Shown here: one piece after another, positions 1 to 8,041 of the stretch
Layout: every line of letters starts with the position of its first letter
Position numbering within the stretch: position 1 is the first letter of the stretch
Source of the DNA: Opacimonas sp040514355
GTDB taxonomy: Bacteria > Pseudomonadota > Gammaproteobacteria > Enterobacterales > Alteromonadaceae
Direction: 5' to 3'
Assembly: GCA_040514355.1 (NCBI GenBank)
Contig: JBEVCF010000100.1
Location: forward strand, 1 to 23,746
Length of the DNA: 23,746 nt
Translations under genes and position numbers: made by a program
The notes under the pieces: model-generated
The model's input: only the letters and a program-made list of their open reading frames with translations
What the model was told of the DNA's origin: nothing
Databases searched by the model: none

Positions 1-2501
1 TCCATGACCTTGTTCGCCTCAATATCCGCCTCGGTAAAGCGCAGTGGACGCAAATGTGGTTGAGATGAGTACAACATGGTCTGATCCAAGTAGTTATCCG
101 CTGTAGGATTGTGCGACTGCGAATACGTCAAAATTCCATTGGCTTGCGGACCCGCTTCCGTGAAGCCGACGACCATCATCCAACTCGACCCATACGTTGT
201 GTGATAACCCTGACCATCGACAGACAAGCGCGTATTGGGCAAAGTGCTGTACTCATGTCTGGGTAGTAGGGTTCCATTGTTACCTACATCCGTATCAAAG
301 ACATTAAAGCCACCTTCAACATTATGCGCCCCGCCCCAAGGTAATTTCACACCCGTTGCTGTTCCCATTGGCGTACTGCGTTCTACAAACTGCACTTCTC
401 CTAATGTGGCGTCCAAATTTATACTAGCGGCTTGTACATTCAAAATAGCTTGGGCAAATTGCTGCAGCGTCGTCGCATTAGTGTCCAATGTATTAGGTGT
501 ATTCGCAGGATCGGCTGCATCAAATGGTACTTCCCACTGCGGATTGAGACGGAACATAAACGCAAACTCTCTAAATAAGTGCGCAGCCGTACTGTTGAGA
601 TTCATACGTCCATCAAATTGTGCTAACGCCGCACAGCCTGCAGAGATATCGACATCCACACCATTGACATTAACAGGTGTAGACTCTTGCGCAGAGCATG
701 CTGCGACCAAATCATCTAATACTGCATCGGCCAAATAACTGTGATTACCGATCAAAGCTTCTTGTACTTCTGCCATGGAGAACAAGCCATCCGAACCAGA
801 GGCTTCTGCTAATAACTTATGCGCCATCCGAGAACGCAGAGACTGTTCATTATTCACCTTACCGAATAATGGTGATACACCTGTAATGGGATTAGCCAAG
901 TTCGTTAACCAAAAACTATCATTGGAGTTTTGCACATAATCACGCCCTTCATACTTGGGCGCATCGGCATAAGGTACCGGTCCAACAAAGTCCATTTGTG
1001 AAATAAAACCTGGTAATACCGTGAAACCGGCCGCAGCACGGGTGCCCACTAACAAGGGATTGGTCGTTAATTGATCAATCGCCGTACGAGTCAAACCCGG
1101 TACGGTAGAATCGTCAATATAAAATACTTCACCGTTTTTTGAGGCGGCCATAGTATTGTTGAATATGACGCCATCGTAATCGCGAAAAGCTTGTTTGAAC
1201 TCTTCCATATTGCGCGAAAGATTCATCGCAAACCAATGGTCGACAATATCAAAATTAGGTAGGTTGGCATCTTTGATAGCAAAGGCATTGGTCTGATTCC
1301 AGTCAAAATTACCTGGGATCGTTACCATAGGACCATAATTAGTATAATAAGCCGTCTTGGTCATGCGGATAGATGAATTTGGTCCCGTTGCCACGTCGAT
1401 CTCTAGCGGTTTCGAGAATATAGTACGCGGTTGACCATCTACCGTATGGGTTAAACCACGTGGATCTGCACTGTCCAAACTAAGTTGATATAGTACAAAG
1501 TGCTCGGCCGTACTAAAGGTATGGGTCCACGCCATATTTTCATTAAAGCCGATGTTCACCGCTCCCGGTACACCCATTAATGAGCCACCCATGACATTTA
1601 AGAAACCTGGGATAGTAGTATGGAACTGCCAGAACCGTAAGTTACCAGTATGCGGGAAATGAGGGTTGCCCAACACCATCCCCATGCCATTTTCAGTCAT
1701 CTCCGAACCCAATCCCCAACCATTTGAACCCAGATCTTTCGCATTTATTTCTGGCACTGTCACTTCTGGTTTGATCGCAAACGGCTGTGAAGACTCACCT
1801 TTAGCTGCTTTCGGAGCGCCTACCACTGTAGGTAAAAATGACTCCCCAGGCGGCGCTGCTGCAAACATACCCGGTAAAAAGTTTGCCGCACCAGGTAATA
1901 ACGCAATACCGAGCGCGTAAGTCAGTAAATCTTGAGGACTAATCGGTTGTACCCAAGGTTGATTGGCGCAAGAAGGGTCGATGTTCGCCACGCCAGTGTC
2001 GCTCAAATACTTGTTATATCCTTGTGTATAGCCAGACAACATAGCCCTAGTATTGGGGGATAAACTAGCCAAGTTTTCTTGCGCCAGTGCTTTTATTCCT
2101 ACTGTTAGATAGCCAAAGTCATTGATTAGATGCTGCGCATCACCAGAGCCTGGTTCCATATCAGGACCAAAGTACTTTGCTCGCTCAGAGTTAAATTTAA
2201 CAATTTGGTCGGCTAATACACACAGGTTATCGCGTGCAAAAGCATAACCGACACCATAAGACATACTTTCAACGTTATCTGCTGTGATATGTGGCACACC
2301 ATATTCAGTCCAGCGAATATTCGCCTCTAGTACGCCATCTGAGTCAAACGCAGGTAACGAAGGTGCTGGGGTCACAACTGGTGGACTCGGTGGTGTAGTG
2401 GGTGGCAACGCTTCTATTGGGTCGCCATTACATGCACTGAGCAATAAAGTACCACTACAAACAAGTGCAATGAGTGAAGGTTTACAAGTAGGGTGTTGCA
2501 T
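1..2501 (-). CDS. Penicillin/AHL acylase family lipoprotein, 3' end outside window
   Basis: Ntn-hydrolase of the penicillin amidase/acyl-homoserine-lactone acylase family, which cleaves amide bonds (acyl side chains of homoserine lactones or beta-lactams). Seen: the open frame runs without interruption from the ATG at 2501 to the window edge (833 codons), with GGAG 8 nt before the start. The N-terminus is a lipoprotein signal (LLLSAC, Cys24; Asn at +2 predicts outer-membrane sorting). A Pro-rich linker follows at about residues 32-50. The alpha chain contains RWTEYGVPHITADN. GSNGWGLG places the expected autocatalytic nucleophile at Ser259, which would become the N-terminus of the beta chain. 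NSND at 525-528 fits the conserved oxyanion Asn region. The length is close to that of AHL acylases (about 780-870 aa), so little should be missing. Substrate cannot be read from sequence. It is preceded by a terminator, so it is probably transcribed on its own. Confidence 0.88.
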   Translation of the reverse strand, partial: MQHPTCKPSLIALVCSGTLLLSACNGDPIEALPPTTPPSPPVVTPAPSLPAFDSDGVLEANIRWTEYGVPHITADNVESMSYGVGYAFARDNLCVLADQIVKFNSERAKYFGPDMEPGSGDAQHLINDFGYLTVGIKALAQENLASLSPNTRAMLSGYTQGYNKYLSDTGVANIDPSCANQPWVQPISPQDLLTYALGIALLPGAANFLPGMFAAAPPGESFLPTVVGAPKAAKGESSQPFAIKPEVTVPEINAKDLGSNGWGLGSEMTENGMGMVLGNPHFPHTGNLRFWQFHTTIPGFLNVMGGSLMGVPGAVNIGFNENMAWTHTFSTAEHFVLYQLSLDSADPRGLTHTVDGQPRTIFSKPLEIDVATGPNSSIRMTKTAYYTNYGPMVTIPGNFDWNQTNAFAIKDANLPNFDIVDHWFAMNLSRNMEEFKQAFRDYDGVIFNNTMAASKNGEVFYIDDSTVPGLTRTAIDQLTTNPLLVGTRAAAGFTVLPGFISQMDFVGPVPYADAPKYEGRDYVQNSNDSFWLTNLANPITGVSPLFGKVNNEQSLRSRMAHKLLAEASGSDGLFSMAEVQEALIGNHSYLADAVLDDLVAACSAQESTPVNVNGVDVDISAGCAALAQFDGRMNLNSTAAHLFREFAFMFRLNPQWEVPFDAADPANTPNTLDTNATTLQQFAQAILNVQAASINLDATLGEVQFVERSTPMGTATGVKLPWGGAHNVEGGFNVFDTDVGNNGTLLPRHEYSTLPNTRLSVDGQGYHTTYGSSWMMVVGFTEAGPQANGILTYSQSHNPTADNYLDQTMLYSSQPHLRPLRFTEADIEANKVM

Positions 2502-2587
2502 AGATGAAACTCCATATCGTTATTGTATGGATAACATACCTGAGCAGGAGTTTGCTTACAATAATTTAACAATCTTTTGTCTTTGAC

Positions 2588-2616
2588 AAAAAAAAGCCTC
2601 GTGTAAACGAGGCTTC
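2588..2616 (-). terminator. Intrinsic terminator after the VolA-like lipase gene
   Basis: An 8-bp stem (2594-2601 with 2608-2615, core GCCTCG/CGAGGC) has a 6-nt loop TGTAAA. Read on the minus strand it is followed by a run of eight T (2595-2588). It lies about 20 nt beyond the stop of the minus-strand lipase gene and before the start of the acylase, so it separates the two transcription units. Confidence 0.85.
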
Positions 2617-2637
2617 TATCAAAATAACAGTCAACGA

Positions 2638-5247
2638 TTAATCGACAACGATCTCAGTATTAGTAATGGGTAAAGTTCTACCACCTGAGGCCAAGAATGC
2701 CGCAATCTGTTGTTGCATCTCTACAGTCACTCGTGCACTTGAGGCAGGGCTGAGTGATGAACCATGTGCACCTTCATTAAACAATACATAGGCAGACATA
2801 GGATCTGCTTGAGGCGGTATGGTTGATGAAGCTTGCATAATACCAGCTTGCTCAACATAAGCATCTTGCCCAGCAAGAGGTAGCGCCGTTGATACTGGAA
2901 TGACTTGGTCTGGTAAGTTATCACCACCATCACCCACAACCGTAAGGACTAAAGATGGCGTATTCATTCCCAAAGTACTGACGTAGCTAATAGGATCAGC
3001 AGCGTCAAGCGAGGTTTGGGCCGCAAACATAAACTGTGTAAATACAGCATTTATGGCAGCTGCCTGTTCTGCACTGAGTGATGCAAAAAACGGAGCAACT
3101 AAGCCTGCTTTTTGATCTTCAGATGCACCATCTGGATAGGTTGAGGCAACGAGTGCTGCAAATTCAGGTATTGCTTGTTCCATCAAAATAGATTTAATCA
3201 ATGGACCGAAGCTTGCTGATTCAAGCAAGAAGGCTGCCGTACCTGCTCCAGGTGACTCTAGTGCAGCTGCCTTCACTTCAAACATACCATCTAACGCCGC
3301 TAATGCGCCACCCATAGATGTATTGGCAACCGCAGCAAAGTTACCACCGGTAATCGCCCCTAAAGACACACCCATAACAGATACATTGTTAGCATCGAGA
3401 TTAGCCATACCAGATGCCGTTGTATCAACAACCGCATTTAGCCCTAAACGCACACCTAACAGATCGGATACCGATTGTGTAAGATTGCCTTTAGCAGTAG
3501 GTAACGTCGCTAAGTTCATATAGTGTGTGGCAGACACAGTCGTCGCGTTAACATCATCATTGCCATCGCCATCTAAATCATAACCTCGTGAACCATGTAG
3601 AGGGTGGTCAATGGCTACCGTAGCTAGACCTGCTAGTGATAATGCACCAGTAATGGCAAGCATATCTTCTTTTTGACGCGTGATACCATGATATAGAATC
3701 ACAACAGGCCAGCCATTTTCTGGCTCAGCAATGTTAAAGCCTAAAGCACCGGCTGCAATAGGATCAGGTACTGTCACCTGAACATCTAATGTCGTATTGC
3801 CCATATCTGCACCTTTTGGTTGAGGTACAGGACTAAACTTGGTCAAGTTGCGATCGCGATCTAAGGTACCAGCAGCATTACGCAAATCACGCAGGCCGAC
3901 TGCCTGACACGCTGCATCGTTGGGACCGGGTGAGAACGTCGCCTGAACTTCAGCAGCTAACCCCGCAAAACCTGCTAACACGATACCGCTATCACAAGCA
4001 GCCGTCATAAATTCATTGACTGGTGCAAGTGGGTTATCCGCTCGAGGGATGGCTAGATAATGCGGTAGTGTAATGGATGCTTGAGCGCGTTTGGCCGCAC
4101 AGAAAGGGCCAGCGCCATTACTTAAAATACCTGTAGCAACGCCTGCAGCAAACTCATTTACCTGTGGGATTGGGCTACCGAACCCACCACCCGCTGCAGT
4201 CAAAAGCCCTGCACAAGTAGTCATCGCACTAAAGTCTGAACCTTCAATAGCGGGCACAAGTGGGGCTGCTTCAGCTGGTAAACTGGCAATTCCCAATTGT
4301 ACTGCTCCGGCAACCGCTTCTGCAGAGACTAGTCCTAAAGCTTCCATTGCATTAGGTGCAACAGGCACATCACTGACGACAATCGCTGGTAACGCTGTGC
4401 CAGCGGTAGGATCGCCAGCGGCTGCACGAGCAGCAAACTCACCAACCATCACTTTTTTGATAGTATCTAACACATTCATAGTTGATTGTGTAGTAAACGC
4501 AGCCGCGTAGGAAATGTTCTCACGCGCTAAACCTGCTGTCTCCAATGAAGTAATGTAGGTATTCACTAGATTTTGTAGACTCAATTGAGCATCAGATGCG
4601 AGAGGTGCAACTGCCGGATCCTGACTAACAGCCGTCCACGTGGTAGAACCCTGAACCGGATTACCTGCAGTGTCCATCAAGTCGTTAGTCACAACTAACA
4701 TATGACCTTGGGCCGGTTTAAAAGGTTTTAATGGCACAACAGAAATGGTATTGCCATCCACCATAGAGAGAATGTAGTCCACACCAAACTGTAACTTATC
4801 ACCAATTTTACAGCCTGCAGATGGAATCGGAATAGCTGCGCAAACGGGATCCGATTGGTTCAAACCTAGAGTTGCTTCGAAAATATGCACACCCGCAGAG
4901 AGACTGCTGGGATCAATACTTACACCTGGTGCAGTATCAATATCAATCACGAAGGGTTGGTTAGTAGACCAACCATCTAAGACATTTAATGCATTTTGTG
5001 GGTCAGAATAATCTGTCGGATCACCAACTGGGATATTCAGGGTGTAATCAAAGAAACCATCATCTCCAGGAAGCATTAATAAATCGTTGGGTATGTTTAG
5101 ATTTCCGTTTGCAGGGTCAAACACGACACGTGATGATGGCGTAACGGGTGCCGCCTCTGTTGCTAAATCAGAGATGGTTTCACCGCCACCGCAACCAGCG
5201 AGGGCTAGAGCTGTTGCAATACTAGAGCTGATGAACAGTTTTTTCAT
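2638..5247 (-). CDS. VolA/Pla-1 family surface lipase/phospholipase lipoprotein
   Basis: Alpha/beta-hydrolase of the VolA/Pla-1/cef extracellular lipase family; in Vibrio, VolA is an outer-membrane lysophospholipase that releases fatty acids from host lipids. Seen in the 869-aa product: lipoprotein signal with lipobox LAGC (Cys19, Gly at +2, so outer-membrane sorting); a long N-terminal region resembling the bacterial virulence-factor lipase N-terminal domain; an oxyanion-type HG at His520-Gly521; a DxDGDGxDD stretch at 557-565 that could bind calcium; the nucleophile elbow GVSLG with Ser628; and a C-terminal candidate catalytic His828 (GAHGSS). The start is supported by GGGAGA about 6 nt upstream. 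It is divergent from yciK and has its own terminator, so it is likely monocistronic. Family assignment is firm; substrate (triglyceride or lysophospholipid) is inferred. Confidence 0.88.
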   Translation of the reverse strand: MKKLFISSSIATALALAGCGGGETISDLATEAAPVTPSSRVVFDPANGNLNIPNDLLMLPGDDGFFDYTLNIPVGDPTDYSDPQNALNVLDGWSTNQPFVIDIDTAPGVSIDPSSLSAGVHIFEATLGLNQSDPVCAAIPIPSAGCKIGDKLQFGVDYILSMVDGNTISVVPLKPFKPAQGHMLVVTNDLMDTAGNPVQGSTTWTAVSQDPAVAPLASDAQLSLQNLVNTYITSLETAGLARENISYAAAFTTQSTMNVLDTIKKVMVGEFAARAAAGDPTAGTALPAIVVSDVPVAPNAMEALGLVSAEAVAGAVQLGIASLPAEAAPLVPAIEGSDFSAMTTCAGLLTAAGGGFGSPIPQVNEFAAGVATGILSNGAGPFCAAKRAQASITLPHYLAIPRADNPLAPVNEFMTAACDSGIVLAGFAGLAAEVQATFSPGPNDAACQAVGLRDLRNAAGTLDRDRNLTKFSPVPQPKGADMGNTTLDVQVTVPDPIAAGALGFNIAEPENGWPVVILYHGITRQKEDMLAITGALSLAGLATVAIDHPLHGSRGYDLDGDGNDDVNATTVSATHYMNLATLPTAKGNLTQSVSDLLGVRLGLNAVVDTTASGMANLDANNVSVMGVSLGAITGGNFAAVANTSMGGALAALDGMFEVKAAALESPGAGTAAFLLESASFGPLIKSILMEQAIPEFAALVASTYPDGASEDQKAGLVAPFFASLSAEQAAAINAVFTQFMFAAQTSLDAADPISYVSTLGMNTPSLVLTVVGDGGDNLPDQVIPVSTALPLAGQDAYVEQAGIMQASSTIPPQADPMSAYVLFNEGAHGSSLSPASSARVTVEMQQQIAAFLASGGRTLPITNTEIVVD

Positions 5248-5364
5248 TGTATCTCCCTAAGAGTCTTTGTTGTTATTTTTTGGTCACTTGTCGAGTTTTT
5301 GCATGCAAGTGTTTAGACCAGTTGTGTTTCAAGTCTATTGTGTTTAGATTTAATTTGCAAAGGT

Positions 5365-5384
5365 TTGTTAACGATATGTAACAA
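5365..5384. repeat. Inverted repeat in the lipase/yciK intergenic region
   Basis: TTGTTA and TAACAA form perfect 6-bp arms around an 8-bp spacer (acgatatg) in the 240-bp region between the divergent lipase and yciK genes. It is about 120 bp upstream of both genes. It could be a regulator site, but no known consensus was matched and the region is AT-rich, so chance is possible. Confidence 0.3.
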
Positions 5385-5428
5385 CTTTTTTTGCAGCGCA
5401 GTGTTTTTCGCACTGATACACGAATAGC

Positions 5429-5457
5429 TTTAGCTGTGAGTCTTTTCACTTTATAAT
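5429..5457 (+). promoter_or_regulatory. Candidate sigma70 promoter of yciK
   Basis: A perfect -10 hexamer TATAAT lies at 5452-5457, with a weak -35 (TTTAGC, 5429-5434) at 17-bp spacing. Transcription would start near 5464, giving a leader of about 24 nt that holds the AAGGA ribosome site at 5475-5479. Confidence 0.5.
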
Positions 5458-5487
5458 ATATTCACGATTTAAAAAAGGAATATTCAC

Positions 5488-6234
5488 GTGCAACTCCCTC
5501 TTCCACTCCCAACTGACGCTCTGAAAAATAAACGTATATTAATTACGGGGGCCGGTCGTGGCATTGGCAAACAAGCCGCTCTGACTTTTGCTCAATATGG
5601 TGCTGAAGTGATTTTACTGGGTAAAACTATCGACCACCTTGAACAAACATATGATGACATTATGGCACAAGGTAGCCTTGAACCAGGTATTATTCCTTTG
5701 GACATGCAAGGCGCAACTGCACAGCACTATGCTGGGATGGCACAAATGCTCAACGAGCAATATGGTGGATTAGATGGGGTGCTTCACAACGCAGGTGTAT
5801 TGGGTAATTTGTGTCCATTTACACAAATCAAGGAAGATGAGTTTGATGAAGTGATGCAAGTAAATCTAAAAGCACAATTCACAATGACTCAAGCGCTTCT
5901 GCCAGTATTAAAAGAAGCACCATCGGCAAGTCTGTTATTTACGACTTCCTCTGTTGGTCGACAGGGTCGAGCATTCTGGGGAACGTATAGTATTTCGAAA
6001 TTTGCAACCGAAGGGATGATGCAAGTGTTAGCTGCCGAATATGCCAATTCCAGTATTCGTATCAACTGTATTAACCCGGGTGCAACCCAAACTGATATGC
6101 GGGCTAAGGCTTTTCCAGCTGAAAAAAGCGCCAATGTAACAAAGGCATCTGAATTGATGCCTTTTTACGTCTATTTAATGTCAGATTTGAGTGTTGATAT
6201 CAACGGTCAAAGTATTGATTGTCAGCCTAAATAG
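5488..6234 (+). CDS. yciK: YciK-family short-chain dehydrogenase/oxidoreductase
   Basis: Classical SDR oxidoreductase of the YciK family; the physiological substrate is not established even in E. coli. Seen in 248 aa: cofactor motif TGAGRGIG (residues 20-27), LHNAG motif, candidate catalytic Ser154 and YSISK with Tyr167/Lys171. The stretch VGRQGRA-FWG-Y-SKFATEGMMQVLA-EY and the ending NCINPGxTxTxMRAxAFP are characteristic of YciK. Start is GTG at 5488; AAGGA lies 8 nt upstream and no better ATG is present. The stop codon (6232-6234) touches the stop of the convergent glnS with no base between. A terminator-like hairpin lies inside the coding sequence about 70 nt before the stop (see separate entry). 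Confidence 0.9.
   Translation: MQLPLPLPTDALKNKRILITGAGRGIGKQAALTFAQYGAEVILLGKTIDHLEQTYDDIMAQGSLEPGIIPLDMQGATAQHYAGMAQMLNEQYGGLDGVLHNAGVLGNLCPFTQIKEDEFDEVMQVNLKAQFTMTQALLPVLKEAPSASLLFTTSSVGRQGRAFWGTYSISKFATEGMMQVLAAEYANSSIRINCINPGATQTDMRAKAFPAEKSANVTKASELMPFYVYLMSDLSVDINGQSIDCQPK
6141..6166 (+). terminator. Terminator-like hairpin inside the 3' end of yciK
   Basis: AAAGGCATC and GATGCCTTT form a perfect 9-bp stem (6141-6149 with 6156-6164) with loop TGAATT. On the plus strand the T run continues to 6166, so five T follow GGCATC..GATGCC. Read on the minus strand, the same hairpin lies about 70 nt downstream of the glnS stop and is followed only by TTTGTT. Because yciK and glnS abut, this is the only terminator-like structure I see that could serve either gene; its intragenic position makes the call tentative. 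Confidence 0.45.
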
Positions 6235-7893
6235 TTATTGCTGATTCGCCCACGTGTCTCTCAGTCCTACTGTGCGATTAAAGCACAATGACTGGGATTC
6301 ACTATCACGGGTAAAATACCCAGTCCGCTCAAACTGATACCCTACTCCCGCTTCGGCATATGCTAGACTCTGTTCTACAAAACCGTGTTTAACAACACAA
6401 GACTTAGGATTGAGTGTGCTGAGATAATCTTCTTCTGCGGCGGGATTTGGCACAGTAAATAAGCGATCGTAAAGGCGAATTTCGGCAGGGATACCATGCT
6501 CTGCACTAACCCAATGAATGACCCCTTTTACTTTGCGGCCGTCAGCTGGATCTTTACCTAAGGTATCAGGATCGTAAGTACAATATACAGTCGTAATGTT
6601 ACCAGCGGCATCCTTTTCGACACGTTCTGCCTTTACTACGTAAGCGTTACGTAGACGTACTTCTTTATCGAGCACCAAGCGCTTGAATTTTTTATTCGCA
6701 CTTTCTTTGAAGTCTTCCGCCTCTATGTAGATTTCTCGACTAAACGGGACGACGCGAGTACCCATGGATTCATCATTTGGATGATTAGGCGCAACGAGAT
6801 CCTCGGTTTGTCCCTCTGGATAATTTTCAATGACTAATTTAATAGGGTCTAACACAGCCATGGCACGAGGCGCATTGACATTCAAATCATCGCGAATGCA
6901 CGCTTCTAACATGCCCATCTCGACTAAGTTATCCATTTTGGTTACGCCAATGCGCTTACAAAATTCACGAATAGATGCAGGTGTATAACCTCGACGACGA
7001 AGTCCCGCGATGGTAGGCATACGCGGATCGTTCCAACCTTCTACATGGTTTTGTTCGACCAAATCAATCAATTTGCGCTTGGATAACACGGTATATTCAA
7101 GGTTTAAACGAGAAAACTCATACTGACGAGGCGTAGTCTCCACAGAGATATGCTCAATCACCCAATCATATAAACGACGATTGTCTTGGAATTCTAAGGT
7201 ACACAAAGAGTGACTTATCCCTTCGATAGCATCAGAAATACAATGTGTAAAATCATACATTGGATAGATACACCACGCGTCACCTGTTTGGTGATGGTGA
7301 GCAAATTTTACGCGATATAAAACGGGATCACGCATACACATAAAGGGTGAAGCCATATCTATTTTGGCGCGCAGACAACATTCACCTTCTTTGAATTCAC
7401 CCGCACGCATTTTATCAAATAACGCTTTATTTTCTTCGACTGACGTATCGCGATAAGGTGAATTTTGACCAGGCTGCGTCAGCGTACCACGCATTTCGCG
7501 CATGGTTTCTTGATTAGAAAAATCGACATATGCCAAGCCTTTATCAATCAACTCATGGGCATAAGCAAATAATGCATCAAAATAATTAGAGGAATAACGG
7601 ACCTCTCCATCCCATTGGAAACCAAGCCAAGAGACATCTTCTTTAATCGAGTTGACGTAGTCGATATCTTCTTTTTCAGGATTGGTATCATCAAAGCGAA
7701 GATTGCACGTGCCTTGATAATCTTGAGCAATGCCAAAGTTTAGGCAGATTGATTTAGCATGACCAATGTGCAAATAACCATTTGGCTCAGGTGGAAATCG
7801 TGTCTGCACCGTTTGATGAACACCTTGAGCAAGATCCTTATCAATGATTTGACGGATAAAATTGCTTGGACGTGGTGTTTCAACATCACTCAT
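6235..7893 (-). CDS. glnS: Glutamine--tRNA ligase (GlnRS)
   Basis: Cytoplasmic class I aminoacyl-tRNA synthetase charging tRNA-Gln with glutamine. Seen in 552 aa (E. coli enzyme 554 aa): FPPEPNGYLHIGHAKS with the HIGH motif at residues 42-45; the KMSKS-type loop as VLSKRK at 269-274; conserved FDDTNPEKE and catalytic-core blocks; and a C-terminal beta-barrel anticodon-binding region ending FNRTVGLRDTWA. Start ATG at 7893 has AAGGA about 9 nt upstream. Full length, no damage seen. It is transcribed away from the LacI-family gene and converges on yciK, the stop codons being adjacent. The acceptor end of the gene has no terminator of its own before yciK. Confidence 0.97.
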   Translation of the reverse strand: MSDVETPRPSNFIRQIIDKDLAQGVHQTVQTRFPPEPNGYLHIGHAKSICLNFGIAQDYQGTCNLRFDDTNPEKEDIDYVNSIKEDVSWLGFQWDGEVRYSSNYFDALFAYAHELIDKGLAYVDFSNQETMREMRGTLTQPGQNSPYRDTSVEENKALFDKMRAGEFKEGECCLRAKIDMASPFMCMRDPVLYRVKFAHHHQTGDAWCIYPMYDFTHCISDAIEGISHSLCTLEFQDNRRLYDWVIEHISVETTPRQYEFSRLNLEYTVLSKRKLIDLVEQNHVEGWNDPRMPTIAGLRRRGYTPASIREFCKRIGVTKMDNLVEMGMLEACIRDDLNVNAPRAMAVLDPIKLVIENYPEGQTEDLVAPNHPNDESMGTRVVPFSREIYIEAEDFKESANKKFKRLVLDKEVRLRNAYVVKAERVEKDAAGNITTVYCTYDPDTLGKDPADGRKVKGVIHWVSAEHGIPAEIRLYDRLFTVPNPAAEEDYLSTLNPKSCVVKHGFVEQSLAYAEAGVGYQFERTGYFTRDSESQSLCFNRTVGLRDTWANQQ

Positions 7894-7928
7894 AATGTGA
7901 ATTCCTTAACATATTTTGCAAAAATCGA

Positions 7929-7955
7929 ATTGTATCACTTTCTGTCAACTGTCAT
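7929..7955 (-). promoter_or_regulatory. Candidate extended -10 promoter of glnS
   Basis: Read on the minus strand: ATGACA (-35, 7955-7950), 15-bp spacer, then TGATACAAT, an extended -10 whose hexamer TACAAT lies at 7934-7929. This gives a leader of about 30 nt. A perfect TTGACA (7948-7943) overlaps the spacer but is badly spaced for this -10. Confidence 0.45.
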
Positions 7956-7970
7956 ACCTTTTTTGCGTGC

Positions 7971-8022
7971 TTTGCATAATTTTTTGTTTTTATGCATAAA
8001 CATCTATATATTATATGCATAA
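7971..8022. promoter_or_regulatory. Repeated GCATAA elements with a 12-bp palindrome upstream of the LacI-family gene
   Basis: Three similar 9-mers, TTTGCATAA (7971-7979), TATGCATAA (7991-7999) and TATGCATAA (8014-8022), occur at 20- and 23-bp intervals. The middle copy lies in a perfect palindrome TTTATGCATAAA (7989-8000), between the putative -35 and -10; the third directly follows the -10. The arrangement fits an autoregulatory operator, but no known consensus is matched. Confidence 0.35.
7984..8012 (+). promoter_or_regulatory. Candidate promoter of the LacI-family gene
   Basis: TTGTTT (7984-7989), 17-bp spacer, TATATT (8007-8012), about 30 nt before the ATG at 8042. The region is very AT-rich, so the exact hexamers are uncertain. 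A 12-bp palindrome falls in the spacer (next entry). Confidence 0.35.
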
Positions 8023-8041
8023 CAACAAGTGATCTGAAATC

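Noticed and set aside
4091..4510. Plus-strand open frame of 139 codons opposite the lipase gene.
   Set aside because: Low-complexity Ala/Pro/Ser-rich product typical of the antisense of an Ala-rich gene; no start context.
5271..5323. TGGTC and GACCAGTT elements upstream of the VolA-like lipase gene, resembling FadR half sites.
   Set aside because: Only one half matches the FadR consensus as I know it; the second half (TAAACACTT) does not. Too weak to report as a fatty-acid regulatory site.
7759..8022. Plus-strand open frame of 87 codons over the glnS start and the glnS/LacI intergenic region.
   Set aside because: It overlaps the confident glnS 5' end and both promoters, has no recognisable protein features and no good ribosome site.
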